From Megascapheus bottae (taxonomy: Eukaryota > Chordata > Mammalia > Rodentia > Geomyidae): a stretch of 64,000 nucleotides of DNA. This document shows positions 47,061-57,540 of the stretch, one piece after another. A model generated the notes under the pieces. That model was not told the DNA's origin and made no database searches. It saw only the letters and a list, made by a program, of their open reading frames with translations. The stretch covers positions 16,191,927 to 16,255,926 of the forward strand of contig JANJXV010000024.1 in assembly GCA_024803745.1 (NCBI GenBank), written 5' to 3'. Every line of letters begins with the position of its first letter. The first letter of the stretch is position 1. Both the position numbers and the translations under genes were made by a program.

Positions 47061-47964
47061 CTCTACAAAGTTCTATTTGGAAAATGAGATATTCTTCCTT
47101 CAGTCCATTGTGAGAGAAGGAAAACAGCAATAAGTATCTTGCAGTGTTTCTGAAAAAAAATTTTAACTGGATTTAGTGGACTTATTTCATTCTTTGAAGA
47201 ATGGAATAATTACTATGTATCTTTGTGCAGTCTAAAAACAGTGACAATTGTTACTTAAAAGCTTTAAGCTATTTTCCACTCTGTTCCAAGCTTGCTGTTG
47301 CAGTCGTGCTGGGTGCAAGTGAATTTGTGCGCATCGGGTGAGTTTGTAAGCATTTAATAGGAGTGTACCTGCTAGTACACTAGTGGGCTGGTATTTGCTG
47401 AAAGTCTAGCAGTCCTCACAAGTGTAATACAATGAGAAGATCAAGGAGCACCTGCCAAATGTGGAAGGAGGAGAAAAGAACAAATAAGAAACATTGGCCC
47501 AAGCCTTGGTATAGATAAGCTGAACTGAGGTGCCCCCTCAGAGATCCCACAACTGAGTCAATCATTTTGTAGAAACTATCTTTGAATTCCCTTGTATCAC
47601 CTTATCTGTGATAGAGTATAAAGCAGATTAGTTTTAAAGATTGTGATTTCAACGAAGTGCTCTGTGTCTTCCATTACAAAGCACAATAAAGCTTTTTATG
47701 AAGCCGCTATTACCTTCAACTAGGTATACACTGAAGGAAAGCTTCATGGGCCACATTTCCCAATGAGTCCATGCTCTTGTCATATTCCACCATCTTTTAT
47801 TTTTTTTACCTACAGATCAAGTGACACTATGCATGCTAGAAAAGCAATGAAAGTGGAAGGACAAATAACAAATGTAGGCTGTCTAAGCCAGGCACACTGC
47901 CGTTTACTACAGAGGCCCCAGGGAAGCCGAGGAAGCAATAAATTGTCAACAGCCCATGTGGTGT
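47061..47964. other. Intronic stretch, possible degenerate LTR
   Basis: At about 47610 there is a TATA-like GAGTATAAAGCAG. About 70 nt further, CACAATAAAGCTTTTT looks like an LTR-type polyadenylation signal. I could not find paired LTR ends or a target-site duplication, so this stays a possibility. Confidence 0.25.
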
Positions 47965-48115
47965 AATAGAAGGTTATAGGCTATGGGCTCAGGAGGTGCA
48001 CATTTCCAGTCAAAGCTCTGCAGCTGATTAGCTGTGTGACCAGGGGCCCCATCCCTCCATCTAGCCAAGCCATCATTACATTTCCTGGAAAATGGAAATA
48101 ACATTACTAAACCTT
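47965..48115 (+). repeat. MIR SINE remnant
   Basis: A clear MIR core: GGCTATGGGCTCAGGAGGTG, then CAAAGCTCTGCAGCTGATTA, GCTGTGTGACCAGGGGCC and TTTCCTGGAAAATGGAAATA in the expected order. Confidence 0.85.
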
Positions 48116-50449
48116 CTCCTTCCCCAACTACAACCGTCTTCATTGGCTGGGGTGGTTTTTAGCTGTTACCTATTCTAGCCTAATAAGGTATGGAAACTGA
48201 GGTACAGTGGGGCTCGGTAACATTATCATGATCACTAACATTCTAATGGTACAACAAGGACTAGAATATGCATACGAGAAATGTTCTATAATGTCTGTCT
48301 GTCAGATGGAACTACTGACGACAGATAAACCACTCTCTTAATGACATCATGGCTATATATGGTGGAAACAGTCAGGATTTTTTTTCCCCTGAAGCAACTA
48401 GTACTGGAACACATCATGGCAGTTTTTCTGTCCAAAACTTTGTAAACTTTGTAAACATTTATAGACACACGCACACCAGTCTGAGAAAACATTTGCAGAA
48501 ACATTTGAGTCGCTAGCCATTGTTTGTTTCTCCATTACATTTGAAATGTTTCTCCTGAAAAACATAAGCAACGTTTGCTAGTAAAATGGATTCTAAATCT
48601 ATAGTGAGAAGGATACACCCAGCCACCTGTCTGGGGACCTTCAGGGACCATGAAACCTGGCATGTTCTTGTTAGCCTATAAGGAAACACATGATGTCTCC
48701 TAGAATGACCTTAGACTTAGACTTAGACATTCTTTGACTTTAAAATGGAATAAGTCAATTGAGTAGTGCTATGATTTGGGATGAGTTTGGAGTATGAATT
48801 TAGGAGACAAGAAGCAGGAAGTCCCACTGAAGGCCAGAACCATTGCGGACTTTCCTTATTGTCTTCTTCTCTTCTTCCTGCATTCCCCAATAAAGCATCT
48901 GCTGTCCCAACAAACTAGTGCTAATTGGAAGCAGAGAATTTAGAATGTCCTTGTTAGGAGTGCTTACCTGATCCTGAGCAACCATGGTTTTGTGATGAGG
49001 TTGGGAACTTAAGAGTTCTGACTGCATGGGTTGCATCCTAACTCCACTTCTTACCCATGTGTAAGCTCATGTTACCCACCCTGTAGTACTGGAAAAGAGG
49101 TCCGAAGAAATCTGACAAAAGTTTTGGCAAGGAGTTGTTGTCACTACCTTCTTCCTGTTAAGTGTTTTCCCACTGATGTAAAGGGCATGAGAGTAAAGTT
49201 CCCTTAAAGCCACAGAAAAGGAGACAACACCTCGTTCAATGACATCTCCAATGGCTTGTGGGAAGCCAGTAGATTTTTGAAATGATGAATGTATGATGCT
49301 GAAAGTAGAGACCCGGAAGAGATGAGATAAGCCCTTTCTACTCTGTCCTGCCTGCCGCCTACTGTATTTGAGAAAATTTACATTCACACTTTCAGGGCTT
49401 TTGTACTGCCTTCGCCCTTTCCTGTTTGGGATCAGCGTGCCTTTCCTTTAAAATCCCTATCCTTTCAAATTGGATCCCAAGCCAACCCACCCTCCCCTTT
49501 CCTCTCGAGTATAGCCTCAACCGTGAAGAGTCTTTCATGACCATTTATTAAGAGGAGAAGGCCAGTTGTGTAGAAGAGCAGACAATTGCAAGATGCACCA
49601 TCTCCAACTGTGATTCAACAGGTAGCACCATGGCCACACCTGCCCCTCAGCCATGACTGCTCCATGTTGTACCCATAAATGTGTTCTTGCCAGGCACACA
49701 TATCTCCATAGCACCTTTCAGTTTCCAGAGGGCAACCACAAATCCAGTCTGAGAAGTAAACACCTTTGTTTTCCCCACGTTTGATTCTGGTAACTTTGCT
49801 CACTGCCTACTCTCAGAAGTTTGTGTAGTGTAATTGGAGTGGGGGAATAGAATAAGACAGAACATTGTTATGTAGTCAGAATCCAATCTTGGGGAAAAAT
49901 GCAAAGAATTCTGTCGTAGTGCTGTTTTAAGCAGGTGATTATAGGCAGGTTCTTAGCCTTCAGGTTATGAAGACCCAGTCGAATGTACTTGCAAGGAATC
50001 TGGTCCATTGTACATGTTAATAGTTAACCATTCCTCTTTGTTATGGTCATTTTGATAATAAATATTAATAAAGATCATTAGTGGATCTTTGGCATAGTTA
50101 TATTTCTGTTACTTTGTAGGTATACATACAGAACTGTTCCCAATTCTAACCTAGTTTTCTAGTCAAGATTATTCATTATTCTTTGTCATACATTTTTCTT
50201 GAGAATAGTATTTAGTGCCAGAGGCGGTGGGGGCAGGAAGGAGGGTGATCACTTAATCTAGGAAAGTCTGCAGCCCTGAGAAATGGCCTTAGCACAGTCC
50301 GGGAGCACTTAGTGAAAATGTCTCCACGTCTGTCAGCTTAGAGAAGCTTTTCCACAATTATCATGGGGAAACTGCAGCAAATGTCCTGAATGATGGATGT
50401 GTCTTCCTGACAGCATTGCCCGTGGACCAAAGTCTTCTGTATTAAGTCA
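48116..50449. other. Repeat-poor intronic stretch
   Basis: About 2.3 kb with no recognised young repeat. Three tandem TTAGAC units occur near 48713-48730 and are too short to mean anything. Part of 49380-49520 may be an L2 scrap. Confidence 0.5.
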
Positions 50450-50678
50450 GGGTTCTTGTCTATAAAATTAGCATTTTTATAATAGCTCTATTGAGTTATA
50501 ATTTACATGCCATAAACATTAACCCCTTTTCTAGAGTGCATTTCACTGCTTTACAGTGTAGTCACAGAAGTTCTACAGCCCTCACCACCACCTAATTTTC
50601 AAACATTCCCATTGGCCCCAAAGAAACCCCATATCCATGGGTACCACTTCCGATTCCTCTGCCAGCTCTACCCCCTGG
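50450..50678 (-). repeat. Old L1 (L1M-type) remnant, first piece
   Basis: On + it reads as the reverse complement of an old L1 3' region: TATTGAGTTATAATTTACAT, GTGCATTTCACTGCTTTACA, CCAAAGAAACCCCATATCCA and the CCCCTGG before the expected CAACCACTAATC. At that point an unrelated sequence begins, and L1 sequence resumes at 51432. Confidence 0.75.
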
Positions 50679-51431
50679 TGTGAAGTCCCAACAAAACATA
50701 GCCATTTCAGGCTTAGATCTCATCCTGCTAAAGACACAATGACTGGAAATGTATCAACGACCCCTTCCCCTAAAACCTCCTGTAAGACCCCCTCTTCCAT
50801 CCTCTATAGGCATCTCCCATTCTCATGATGAAGATAATTGAGTACGTAACTTGTAAATATTACTCTTATGTTACCTAAAACTAACCCAGACCCCATAGAA
50901 ACTGGATTAACTCAGGAAGTTCCCAAACAAGCCGTGACCTGTAAACTGATAACAGAGCTCAGGAACAAAAGACAAGGGACTAAGTGGACAGCCCAGTCAG
51001 GAAGAGGCATATGGGCAGCTTCCCCCCACCTTCCTGCCACAGTTGCTGACCCCTCCTCTTGCCCACCAAGACTGCGCACCAAAGTCAGGTAGAAAAAGAT
51101 AGGGTAGTTCAAATGACTCCCCAGAAACAGGTTAGGATTTGAGTGGTCACTCACTGTGACATAAGGTTGTGCAGACCTGTATGAATGTTACAGTCCTATT
51201 GGCCCCTGGATATGGTCAACTAGCGCCATATGGTCAGTGTGTTATAAAAACCCTGGGAACAAAGGAGTTGGCGCTCTCAACTCTGACCCGTTGCATTGGT
51301 GATGGTTGTAAATCCAGGCTTGGGCTTGCAGTAAAAGACTCTCATGTGCTTACATCAGATTTGGCTCCTTGGTGGTCTTTGGGACCACCAAGGTCTTTGG
51401 GACTGAAGTCCCTAATGACTTCAGTATCACA
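50679..51431 (+). mobile_element. Candidate solo LTR of an endogenous retrovirus
   Basis: A 753-bp segment inserted in an old L1. It starts TGTGAAGTCC and ends TATCACA, so its ends form a 5-bp inverted repeat (TGTGA/TCACA) with the standard TG...CA borders. It has a TATA box (TTATAAAAA, 51242-51250) and, about 85 nt downstream, a polyadenylation-like AGTAAA (51330-51335). These fall in LTR order (U3, then R, then U5). No internal retroviral genes are present and no second LTR was found, so it would be a recombined solo LTR. No target-site duplication is visible, and some L1 sequence is missing at the junction. It encodes no protein I can recognise. Confidence 0.65.
51367..51393. repeat. Perfect 11-bp hairpin near the LTR 3' end
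   Basis: CCTTGGTGGTC (51367-51377) and its exact reverse complement (51383-51393) are separated by five bases. It lies about 32-64 nt past the polyadenylation-like signal, in what would be the R/U5 region. Confidence 0.85.
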
Positions 51432-51530
51432 TAAATGAAATTCTGCAATATATGGCCTATTCTAACTCAGACCTAGCTCACTCAGCACAACATTGTGAAG
51501 GTTCATAAAATTAAGATTTCTTAAAGTTAG
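51432..51530 (-). repeat. Old L1 (L1M-type) remnant, second piece
   Basis: L1 sequence resumes with TAAATGAAATTCTGCAATAT, ATGGCCTATTCTAACTCAGA and CACTCAGCACAACATTGTGA, the expected continuation of the piece ending at 50678 after a gap of a few tens of bases. Confidence 0.75.
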
Positions 51531-51644
51531 GGTACAAGACTGAGTTATAAATATATACCCATCTTAATACCTAGTCTGCTGCCTACTCTTTTTCTTTCCC
51601 TTTGTTTAATTTTTGTGTGGGTGATAGGGAAGAGGAAGGTAATC

Positions 51645-51735
51645 TGTGATTCTTGTTTTTGTGGTGCTTGGGATCAAATCCAACGGCTCTGGTATGCCAG
51701 GCATGTGCTTCACCACCTAGCCATATTTGCAGCGC
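51645..51735 (-). repeat. ID-like SINE monomer, diverged
   Basis: Reversed on +: TTTTTGTGGTGCTTGGGATC, AAATCCAACGGCTCTGGTAT and GCCAGGCATGTGCTTCACCA. It is the only SINE I recognise between 43.7 and 53.0 kb. Confidence 0.7.
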
Positions 51736-51867
51736 TGTATGTATTTACTGTTGTTTTTGGTTTGGGAGCTGTGCAGGAGGGGCAGTTGTTTGTTTGTTGA
51801 GCTTCTTGATGTATTTGCATATGCTAATCAGATGCCCACCTCTGAACCACATACCCAGCCTCAGGTA

Positions 51868-52060
51868 GTGTTTTTATTAAAATATAGCACACATAAGTAA
51901 ACTACACACCTTAAATACACAAGTTGATTAATTTCTATAAAAGGAATACTTCCTCATAACCATCACCATGATAAAATATTAAATATTAAAATTACCCTCA
52001 GGAACTTCAACCCTACCTCCACCCCCTGCAGTCCCTGCTCTACCCTGACCTCTTCAGTTT
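51868..52060 (-). repeat. Old L1 3' remnant
   Basis: On + it resembles the reversed 3' UTR of an old L1: TTTTTATTAAAATATAGCAC, GTAAACTACACACCTTAAAT, TTGATTAATTTCTATAAAAG and ACCATCACCATGATAAAA, then a C-rich end. It has diverged strongly. Confidence 0.65.
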
Positions 52061-53022
52061 TGTTCAGTTTTCTTTCTCTTTGCTTCCCTTTGCTATCATG
52101 CAAGCCACACCTCCCAAGCCCTGCTTGCCTGATTTTCTGACTTGGAGCAAACTTTTCTCTGTCCTCCAGCCTCAGCCTCCCGCTGTCATTAATGAACACT
52201 ACAGAGATCTCCAAAATACACTTAGCTCTCACTATTCTGAACCTAGTGACTTCCTGGCCTTTGTTTCCTCCTGCTTCTGTCCAGTTTTCCTTGCAGACAT
52301 CAGCACTGCCTTAGTGCACATCTTGACAGGAAACAGGATACTAGGAGGCATCCCCCTCTGTTATGCGTCAGGTAGGAGAGTTCGTGGCCAGTGCTTCGAG
52401 GGAGTCAGTAACCCAGGCCATCCTGCTTTGAGGCTGGAGAGTCTGCTGTCACCCATCCACTTTGTCACCATGTCACTGGTTTTCCTCTTACAAAATGCCA
52501 TAGACTAGCTCACGCTCACAATTTAAAAAATAATTATTTCCTAAAGAAATTAAGGTTTCATTTTAAAGTCACTTTATGATCTTCGAAAAACTTTAGTTTT
52601 TGTGTGGTCCAGAGCTATAGGTTAGCATTAGCATTTAAATAGAGGCATTAAACTTGCTTGAAGACCTTCTTCTCATAAGGGTGCACTTTCTGAGAGGCTT
52701 TTTTTTTTTTTCAAATCTGATACTTTTTTCTTTCTAAAAAAAGAATGCAAATGCTATATAAATGTTTCCCATCAAAGGCACTTTTCTTTATATATAGATT
52801 TGGGATGGTGGCATTGTTGAATGGGCTTGCTATTGGTCTTTTTATACAGCGAGGGCTATTTTTGAAAAATTGCTATTCCTTCCCTCAATGCCTAGTATTT
52901 TTTTTCTCCTGCTGACTTTCAGGGTATATTTTCCTATGGTTAATTATATCTTGCGATATCAAACACCCTCCTCCCCAGTTCTAAACCCAATCTCTACTCT
53001 ACATGTATGTGGTTTTGGTTTT
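52061..53022. other. Intronic stretch, no recognised element
   Basis: It contains a 142-codon frame (52080-52508), judged to be chance. A poly-T run lies at about 52700-52712. Confidence 0.5.
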
Positions 53023-53242
53023 GGTCTCGTTTTTCTGGCAGTGCTAGGGTTTGAACTCAGGGCCTCACACTTTCAAGACAGAAACTCAACTACATGAGCC
53101 ATGTCACCACCAGCCTTTTTTTTTTTAATGACTAATTTTGAGATAGGATCTCTTTATTTTTTCCTGAGGCTGGCCTAGGCAGCACGATTCTCCTGCTTCT
53201 GGAGTAGTGAGGATTACAGGTATGAGCTACTAGTCCACAGCT
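53023..53242 (-). repeat. Composite SINE (B1-like plus ID-like)
   Basis: Reversed on +: an ID-like unit with GGGTTTGAACTCAGGGCCTC and CAACTACATGAGCCATGTCA, then poly-T, then a B1-like unit with ATTTTGAGATAGGATCTCTT, GCTGGCCTAGGCAGCACGAT and GGATTACAGGTATGAGCTAC. Confidence 0.8.
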
Positions 53243-54120
53243 TTCTGGAGGGTATTGCTGTGAAGTGACCCTTCCCATTACCTGAGCTGCCAGAAGTTCC
53301 TTTCATTCCAGTAGAATCTGGGAGCTTGAGCTATGGAATTAGAATAGCCAGCATCTCAATACATGCAATCACCAGAAGTATGGTGTGGCCTTATTCTCTG
53401 GCTCTTTATTTATCTACCAAATTAAGGTTGTTTCGTGCCTCCTATATGGTTCTTACAGATTAAATGAGTCCTGCTCCCAGTTTATACTCTGCCTTTGAGG
53501 TGCCCCTCCTGCACATTCACCATACTCATTGAGGATAAATCTCTGTGTCCTGTGTTCTGACTGCTAGCTTTGTGGTTCCTCTAGTATTTATGTTGTCAGG
53601 GTGCCAGGCCAGTACTGACTTGATGAAAGAAGTTGAAGAATAGAGTGGCGAGGTACGGTTCTCTTCTGAGATAATAGCATCCCTCTCTCTTGGCATTTGA
53701 TATCGTTGAACTCCATGCTTGAAAATTTAGATTCATGGGAAAACTTCCAGAAGACTGATAGGGTCTAATTTAAGAAACTGTACAATCCAGAGTAAAGTCA
53801 GGCTATCCAACAGTTTGATGCTCTCCTGACCTTGAGCCCTTCATGCTCTGGTTGAAGAAAGTATAGTTGACATTATATATGAGTTCTTTCTAAAATCCTC
53901 TCGCTTCAGCTTCCTCTATCCCCCCCCAACTACAGCAGTGGCTCCCCAAAGTGGAAAATTAAGAAGCTAAAGCCATGGAAAAATTAGAAAAATAATGACA
54001 AGGTAGTACATTTGTGAGTTTTCCATAAAATGAAACATTTAGTCATTTTTGTTGTGAGATTAATGTTAAAATAATTTTTATTAAATCCCGGCAATAATTG
54101 GTAGTAAATGCTTTGTTTTA
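53243..54120. other. Intronic stretch, no recognised element
   Basis: I see nothing recognisable here. Confidence 0.5.
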
Positions 54121-54136
54121 AAAACCTAAGTAAAAT

Positions 54137-54328
54137 AGGGCCCAGAGTTTGGTCTAGTGGTAGAGTACATGCCTAGCATACACAAAGACCCCGGTTTGAT
54201 TCCTTGGTACCACATGCATAGTAAAGAGCCGGAAGTAGTGCTGAGGCTCAAGTGGTAAAGCTCTAGCCTTGAGAAAGTCCAAGAACAGTGCTCAGGCCCT
54301 GAGCTCAAGCCCAGGACTGGCAAAAAAA
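54137..54328 (+). repeat. IDL-Geo type dimeric SINE
   Basis: The left half has GAGTTTGGTCTAGTGGTAGA and a B-box-like GGTTTGATTCC. The right half has GCTCAAGTGGTAAAGCTCTA, GCCTTGAGAAAGTCCAAGAA and CCAGGACTGGC, followed by poly-A. The flanks AAAACCTAAGTAAAAT (54121-54136) and AAACCCTAAGCAAAAT (54329-54344) are a 16-bp duplication with two mismatches. Confidence 0.93.
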
Positions 54329-54748
54329 AAACCCTAAGCAAAATGAAATATTAACAGCTCTTAAGTGTCTACCTTCCAAGCCCTTCTGCTCAGCCATAAA
54401 AGTGCCAATCTTCTGCATGACCCACAGGTCTGGCCTAGAACCTGCTCTCCTATTCCCTGCCACTCAACACCCACCAAGGGGAAATGGACCACCTATAGTT
54501 CTGTCTAACCCCACTATTCTGCCTACATTCCCACCTCCTGCATCCCTGTGGGACCTTCCCCCCCATGCTTGCCTCATGATAATGTCCAGTAATCCACCCC
54601 TGAGTACTCTGAGACGCATACAGATCTTAGAGAATGCCCTCTACACTTCCCCTAGAGCCACCGTGACTTACAAGTACATGCCCACTGCCATACTAGGCTG
54701 CATCACTAGAGAACAAGGACTGCACTTTACCCCTCTATGTTTACATAG

Positions 54749-54793
54749 TACACACACACACACACACACGTGTATATGTATGTATGTGTGTAT
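54749..54793. repeat. (AC)n and (GTAT)n microsatellite
   Basis: A short AC run to about 54768, then GTGTATATGTATGTATGTGT. It is not clearly linked to a SINE. Confidence 0.9.
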
Positions 54794-54929
54794 CATCTAG
54801 TACATAGTTGCTTAAATATTTATTGAATGAGTAAGCAAAGACAAAAGGATTATGAGAGAGACTATATAAGTCTAAGGATAATACTGAAACACCTAAGACA
54901 CAGCCTTTGTCACCACGGAGCCTGAGATG

Positions 54930-55280
54930 TGTGTGAAGATAATAAATATATAGGACAGTACATCCATACAATTGGCTGTTCTGCAGCCATTAAGAAGAAT
55001 GAGGCGCATCAAGATGCACTGAAATGGAACCATCTCCAAGATACATGGTAAAACTGCAAATGCAAAGTGCAAAACAGTGCGTAAACATCATTTATCTTTC
55101 AGTGTGTATACATGGGTGTGTTAATGCGCACTATATGCATCAGTCTGTTTGCAAGTGTACCCTGAAAACTAGTAACAATGCTGATATCTAAGAAAGAATA
55201 CAGAATGAATAGCTGGGAGCCAAAACTGGGATAGATCACTATGTGTGTTTTACTTTTTCACATCTTTTGTTTTGGTTATT
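54930..55280 (+). repeat. Old L1 ORF2/3' remnant
   Basis: Diverged L1 on +: ATAGGACAGTACATCCATAC, CTGCAGCCATTAAGAAGAAT, TCCAAGATACATGGTAAAAC and AGTGCGTAAACATCATTTAT-like phrases in order. No coding frame is left. Confidence 0.7.
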
Positions 55281-55309
55281 TAACACAAATTATTTTCATA
55301 TATATTATA

Positions 55310-55480
55310 AACCAGGTCCTATTCTAATCATTTCATAAACATCAGCTCATTTAATACTTTTATGAACCCAATGAGCTATGTATCTCAGAATTCTCCTGTT
55401 ATATAGATGAGGAAACAGAGGCCAAGAAAGGCTAAGTGACTGTCCTAAGTGCACACAGTTAGTAAGTGAATATATTCATA
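55310..55480 (+). repeat. MIR SINE remnant, well preserved
   Basis: One of the clearest MIR copies here: CAGGTCCTATTCTAATCATT, CAGCTCATTTAATACTTTTA, AGATGAGGAAACAGAGGCCA and AGTGCACACAGTTAGTAAGT are all in order. Confidence 0.88.
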
Positions 55481-55959
55481 ATTACTTTTGCTTACCATCA
55501 GCTTAAAAATGCTCTTAATTGAACAACAAAAAAATCAGTATGACTGGATGGCCCATGTTAACTAGGTAAGTCATATTGTGAGTGGCAGAAATGGCATGAA
55601 TATTCACAGGACTGAGACTTTGTATGAAGCTCAAAAAATCCTAAATAGTGTGGAATGGGCCATGAGTACCTCAGTTTGGCATGAGTGGGAGAAAAGGTAA
55701 AATAAGACCCAAATCTTGAGAAAGGAAGTTATTTGGTATTGCTGCTAGGAAAATAAACTTGATGTTAATAGCACTGTGAACACACAAGTTTTGGTTTTGT
55801 CTGTTTCATTTTAACACAGAATAGTGATTTGATCCAATCAGAACCAGAAATTGGTCAAGGAGGAGGAGGAGGAGGAAGGGGGAGGAGAGGAGTCAACTGA
55901 TAACTGTAATATTCCGTTAGCTATTGGTTTTATGTGTATTTATCTTTTGGTTTGTTTGG
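55481..55959. other. Intronic stretch with a short (GGA)n
   Basis: A GGA tract lies at about 55858-55890. Nothing else is recognised. Confidence 0.6.
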
Positions 55960-56245
55960 AGGTTTTTTTGTGGTACTGGACTTTGAGCTTGAGGCTTTAC
56001 CCTTATTAGGCAAGTGTTCTACTACAGAGCCATGCCTCCAGTCTTTTTGTCGCAAGTATGGGACAAGTACTTGAACTCAGTGTCCAATGCTTTTATTCAA
56101 AGGCTAGTGCTCTACCACCTGAGCCATGCTTCCAGGCCCTTGTTCTAGCTGTCTTTGAGATAGGGTCTCACTTCCTGCCCTGGTGTTTGCCTAGGCTGCA
56201 ATCTGCTCCCTGAGACAGCAAGGACCACTGCCTCCAGTTCATTGT
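55960..56245 (-). repeat. Composite SINE: ID-like, Geo-like and B1-like units
   Basis: On + the order is a reversed ID-like unit (about 55965-56040, ATTAGGCAAGTGTTCTACTA), then a reversed Geo-like right half (about 56050-56140, CAAAGGCTAGTGCTCTACCA, CCTGAGCCATGCTTCC), then a reversed B1-like unit (from about 56150, TTTGAGATAGGGTCTCACTT). The middle unit may be a later insertion into a B1-dID-type element. Confidence 0.65.
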
Positions 56246-56304
56246 TCGTTGGTTGTTTTTTTTTTTAACTGTATCAGCACCCATCACAGGGGAGATATTC
56301 TAGC

Positions 56305-56445
56305 ATGCATTGCGCTTAATCCTTCATCCTAACCTATTATATAGTGTTACTTACTTTATAGTGTAAATCAGAAAACTGAAGTTCAGACAGGTTAAGAAAT
56401 TGCTAAGCTAATACACCTTAGGTAAAAGGGCTGCTAGAGAATGAA
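56305..56445 (+). repeat. MIR SINE remnant
   Basis: MIR-like order: GCGCTTAATCCTTCATCCTA, ATAGTGTAAATCAGAAAACT, GAAGTTCAGACAGGTTAAGA and TAAAAGGGCTGCTAGAGAAT. It is diverged. Confidence 0.65.
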
Positions 56446-56539
56446 TAGTAGAAAAGAATTACAACTGACCAAACCTTGATTTCTTCCTTTACATATTGAC
56501 CATTTCTTCTCTCCCAGTGACATCCCCCTTATGTATTTT

Positions 56540-56600
56540 ACACATACGTGCATATGTTGTATATATAACATGTGTATGCATGTATATATGCATATATATA
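56540..56600. repeat. TA/TG-rich low-complexity tract
   Basis: Alternating TA, TG and CATG units, for example GCATGTATATATGCATATAT. It borders the tail side of an inverted SINE. Confidence 0.85.
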
Positions 56601-56832
56601 CTTCTTGTGGTCAGAGACTTGAACTCAGGGCCTAGGCAGTGTCCCTGAATTTTTTTGCCCAAGGCTAGTGCTCTACCACTTAGAGCCATAACACCACTTC
56701 TGGTTTTCTAGTGGTTAATTGGAGATAAGAGTCTCATGGGCTTTCCTGCCTAGGCTGGCTTTGAACCAGAATCCTCAGATCTCAGCCTTCTGAGCAGCTA
56801 GGATTACAGGTATGAGCCATCAGAGCCTGACC
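56601..56832 (-). repeat. Dimeric SINE, 7SL-like plus Geo-like
   Basis: Reversed on +: right half with AGACTTGAACTCAGGGCCTA and CCAAGGCTAGTGCTCTACCA, linker GTGGTTAATTGGAGATAAGA, and the 7SL-like half with CAGATCTCAGCCTTCTGAGC, GGATTACAGGTATGAGCCAT. Confidence 0.92.
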
Positions 56833-57094
56833 AGGTCATATATTTTATTCCAAGTTCTTCCCTCCCTGTTCACTTACATTGCCTTTTATCACCTAAGGAC
56901 ATTTATAGACTGTGACTCTCACATCCACTTCTTCCTTTTCATTGATTCAACACTCACCAGTTATCTTCTTCTTAGGTTGAAAAACAACAAGTACTGAGAA
57001 TCCCACCCTGCTCTCAGAGAGCCTTTTTTCTACCAAGAAACTGACATCTATTTCAGTCATGCCTTACTCTGTTCAGCCATGTCTTAATCATTTA
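56833..57094. other. Intronic stretch, no recognised element
   Basis: I see nothing recognisable here. Confidence 0.5.
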
Positions 57095-57250
57095 AGATTT
57101 GTGATAGTCCCATATTGCCATTGTCCTATTCAGGTGAAGAAAATGAGGCAGAGAGAGATTAATAGATTGACCGATGTCATACAAATAAATAATAGGAAGC
57201 ATCACTGAGTTTCAAATCCATGTCACTAGAAGTCTGTATTCATGATCTGA
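57095..57250 (+). repeat. MIR SINE remnant
   Basis: It has GTGAAGAAAATGAGGCAGAG, AGAGATTAATAGATTGACCG, ATGTCATACAAATAAATAAT and GAGTTTCAAATCCATGTCAC in the MIR order. Confidence 0.75.
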
Positions 57251-57315
57251 AGTAGTATATTGTGCTGGTGTATTGTCCTGTTATAGACATACATATTTAA
57301 AATATGTTAAAATAA

Positions 57316-57523
57316 GCCGGGTACTGGTGGCTCACGCCAGTAATCCTAGCTACTCAGAAGGCTGAGATCTGAGGATGGCAGTTTAAAGCCAGCCCGGGCA
57401 TCTCCAGTTAACCACCAGAAGTAGCATTGTGGCTCAAGTATTAGAGTGATCACCTTGAGTTGAAGATCTCAGGGACAATACCCAGGCCCAGAGTTCAAGC
57501 CCCATGACCAAAAAAAAAAAAAA
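57316..57523 (+). repeat. Dimeric SINE, 7SL-like plus Geo-like, with internal deletion
   Basis: The left half has GGTACTGGTGGCTCACGCCA and GCTACTCAGAAGGCTGAGAT. After GCCCGGGCA, about 30 nt of the usual linker are missing and TCTCCAGTTAACCACCAG follows. The right half ends in GAGTTCAAGCCCCATGACC and poly-A. GTTAAAATAA is at 57306-57315 and 57524-57533. Confidence 0.92.
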
Positions 57524-57540
57524 GTTAAAATAATAAATTG

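Noticed and set aside
47600..47720. TATA-like and AATAAA-like signals suggesting an LTR
   Set aside because: No paired ends, no duplication and no related copy in the window. Kept only as a low-confidence note in the intron entry.
48711..48732. Tandem TTAGAC units resembling an interstitial telomeric repeat
   Set aside because: The unit is TTAGAC, not TTAGGG, and there are only about three copies.
52080..52508. 142-codon open frame
   Set aside because: No recognisable domain, no conserved motif, a start inside a region continuing from an old L1 end, and no codon-use signal that I can judge. Treated as chance.
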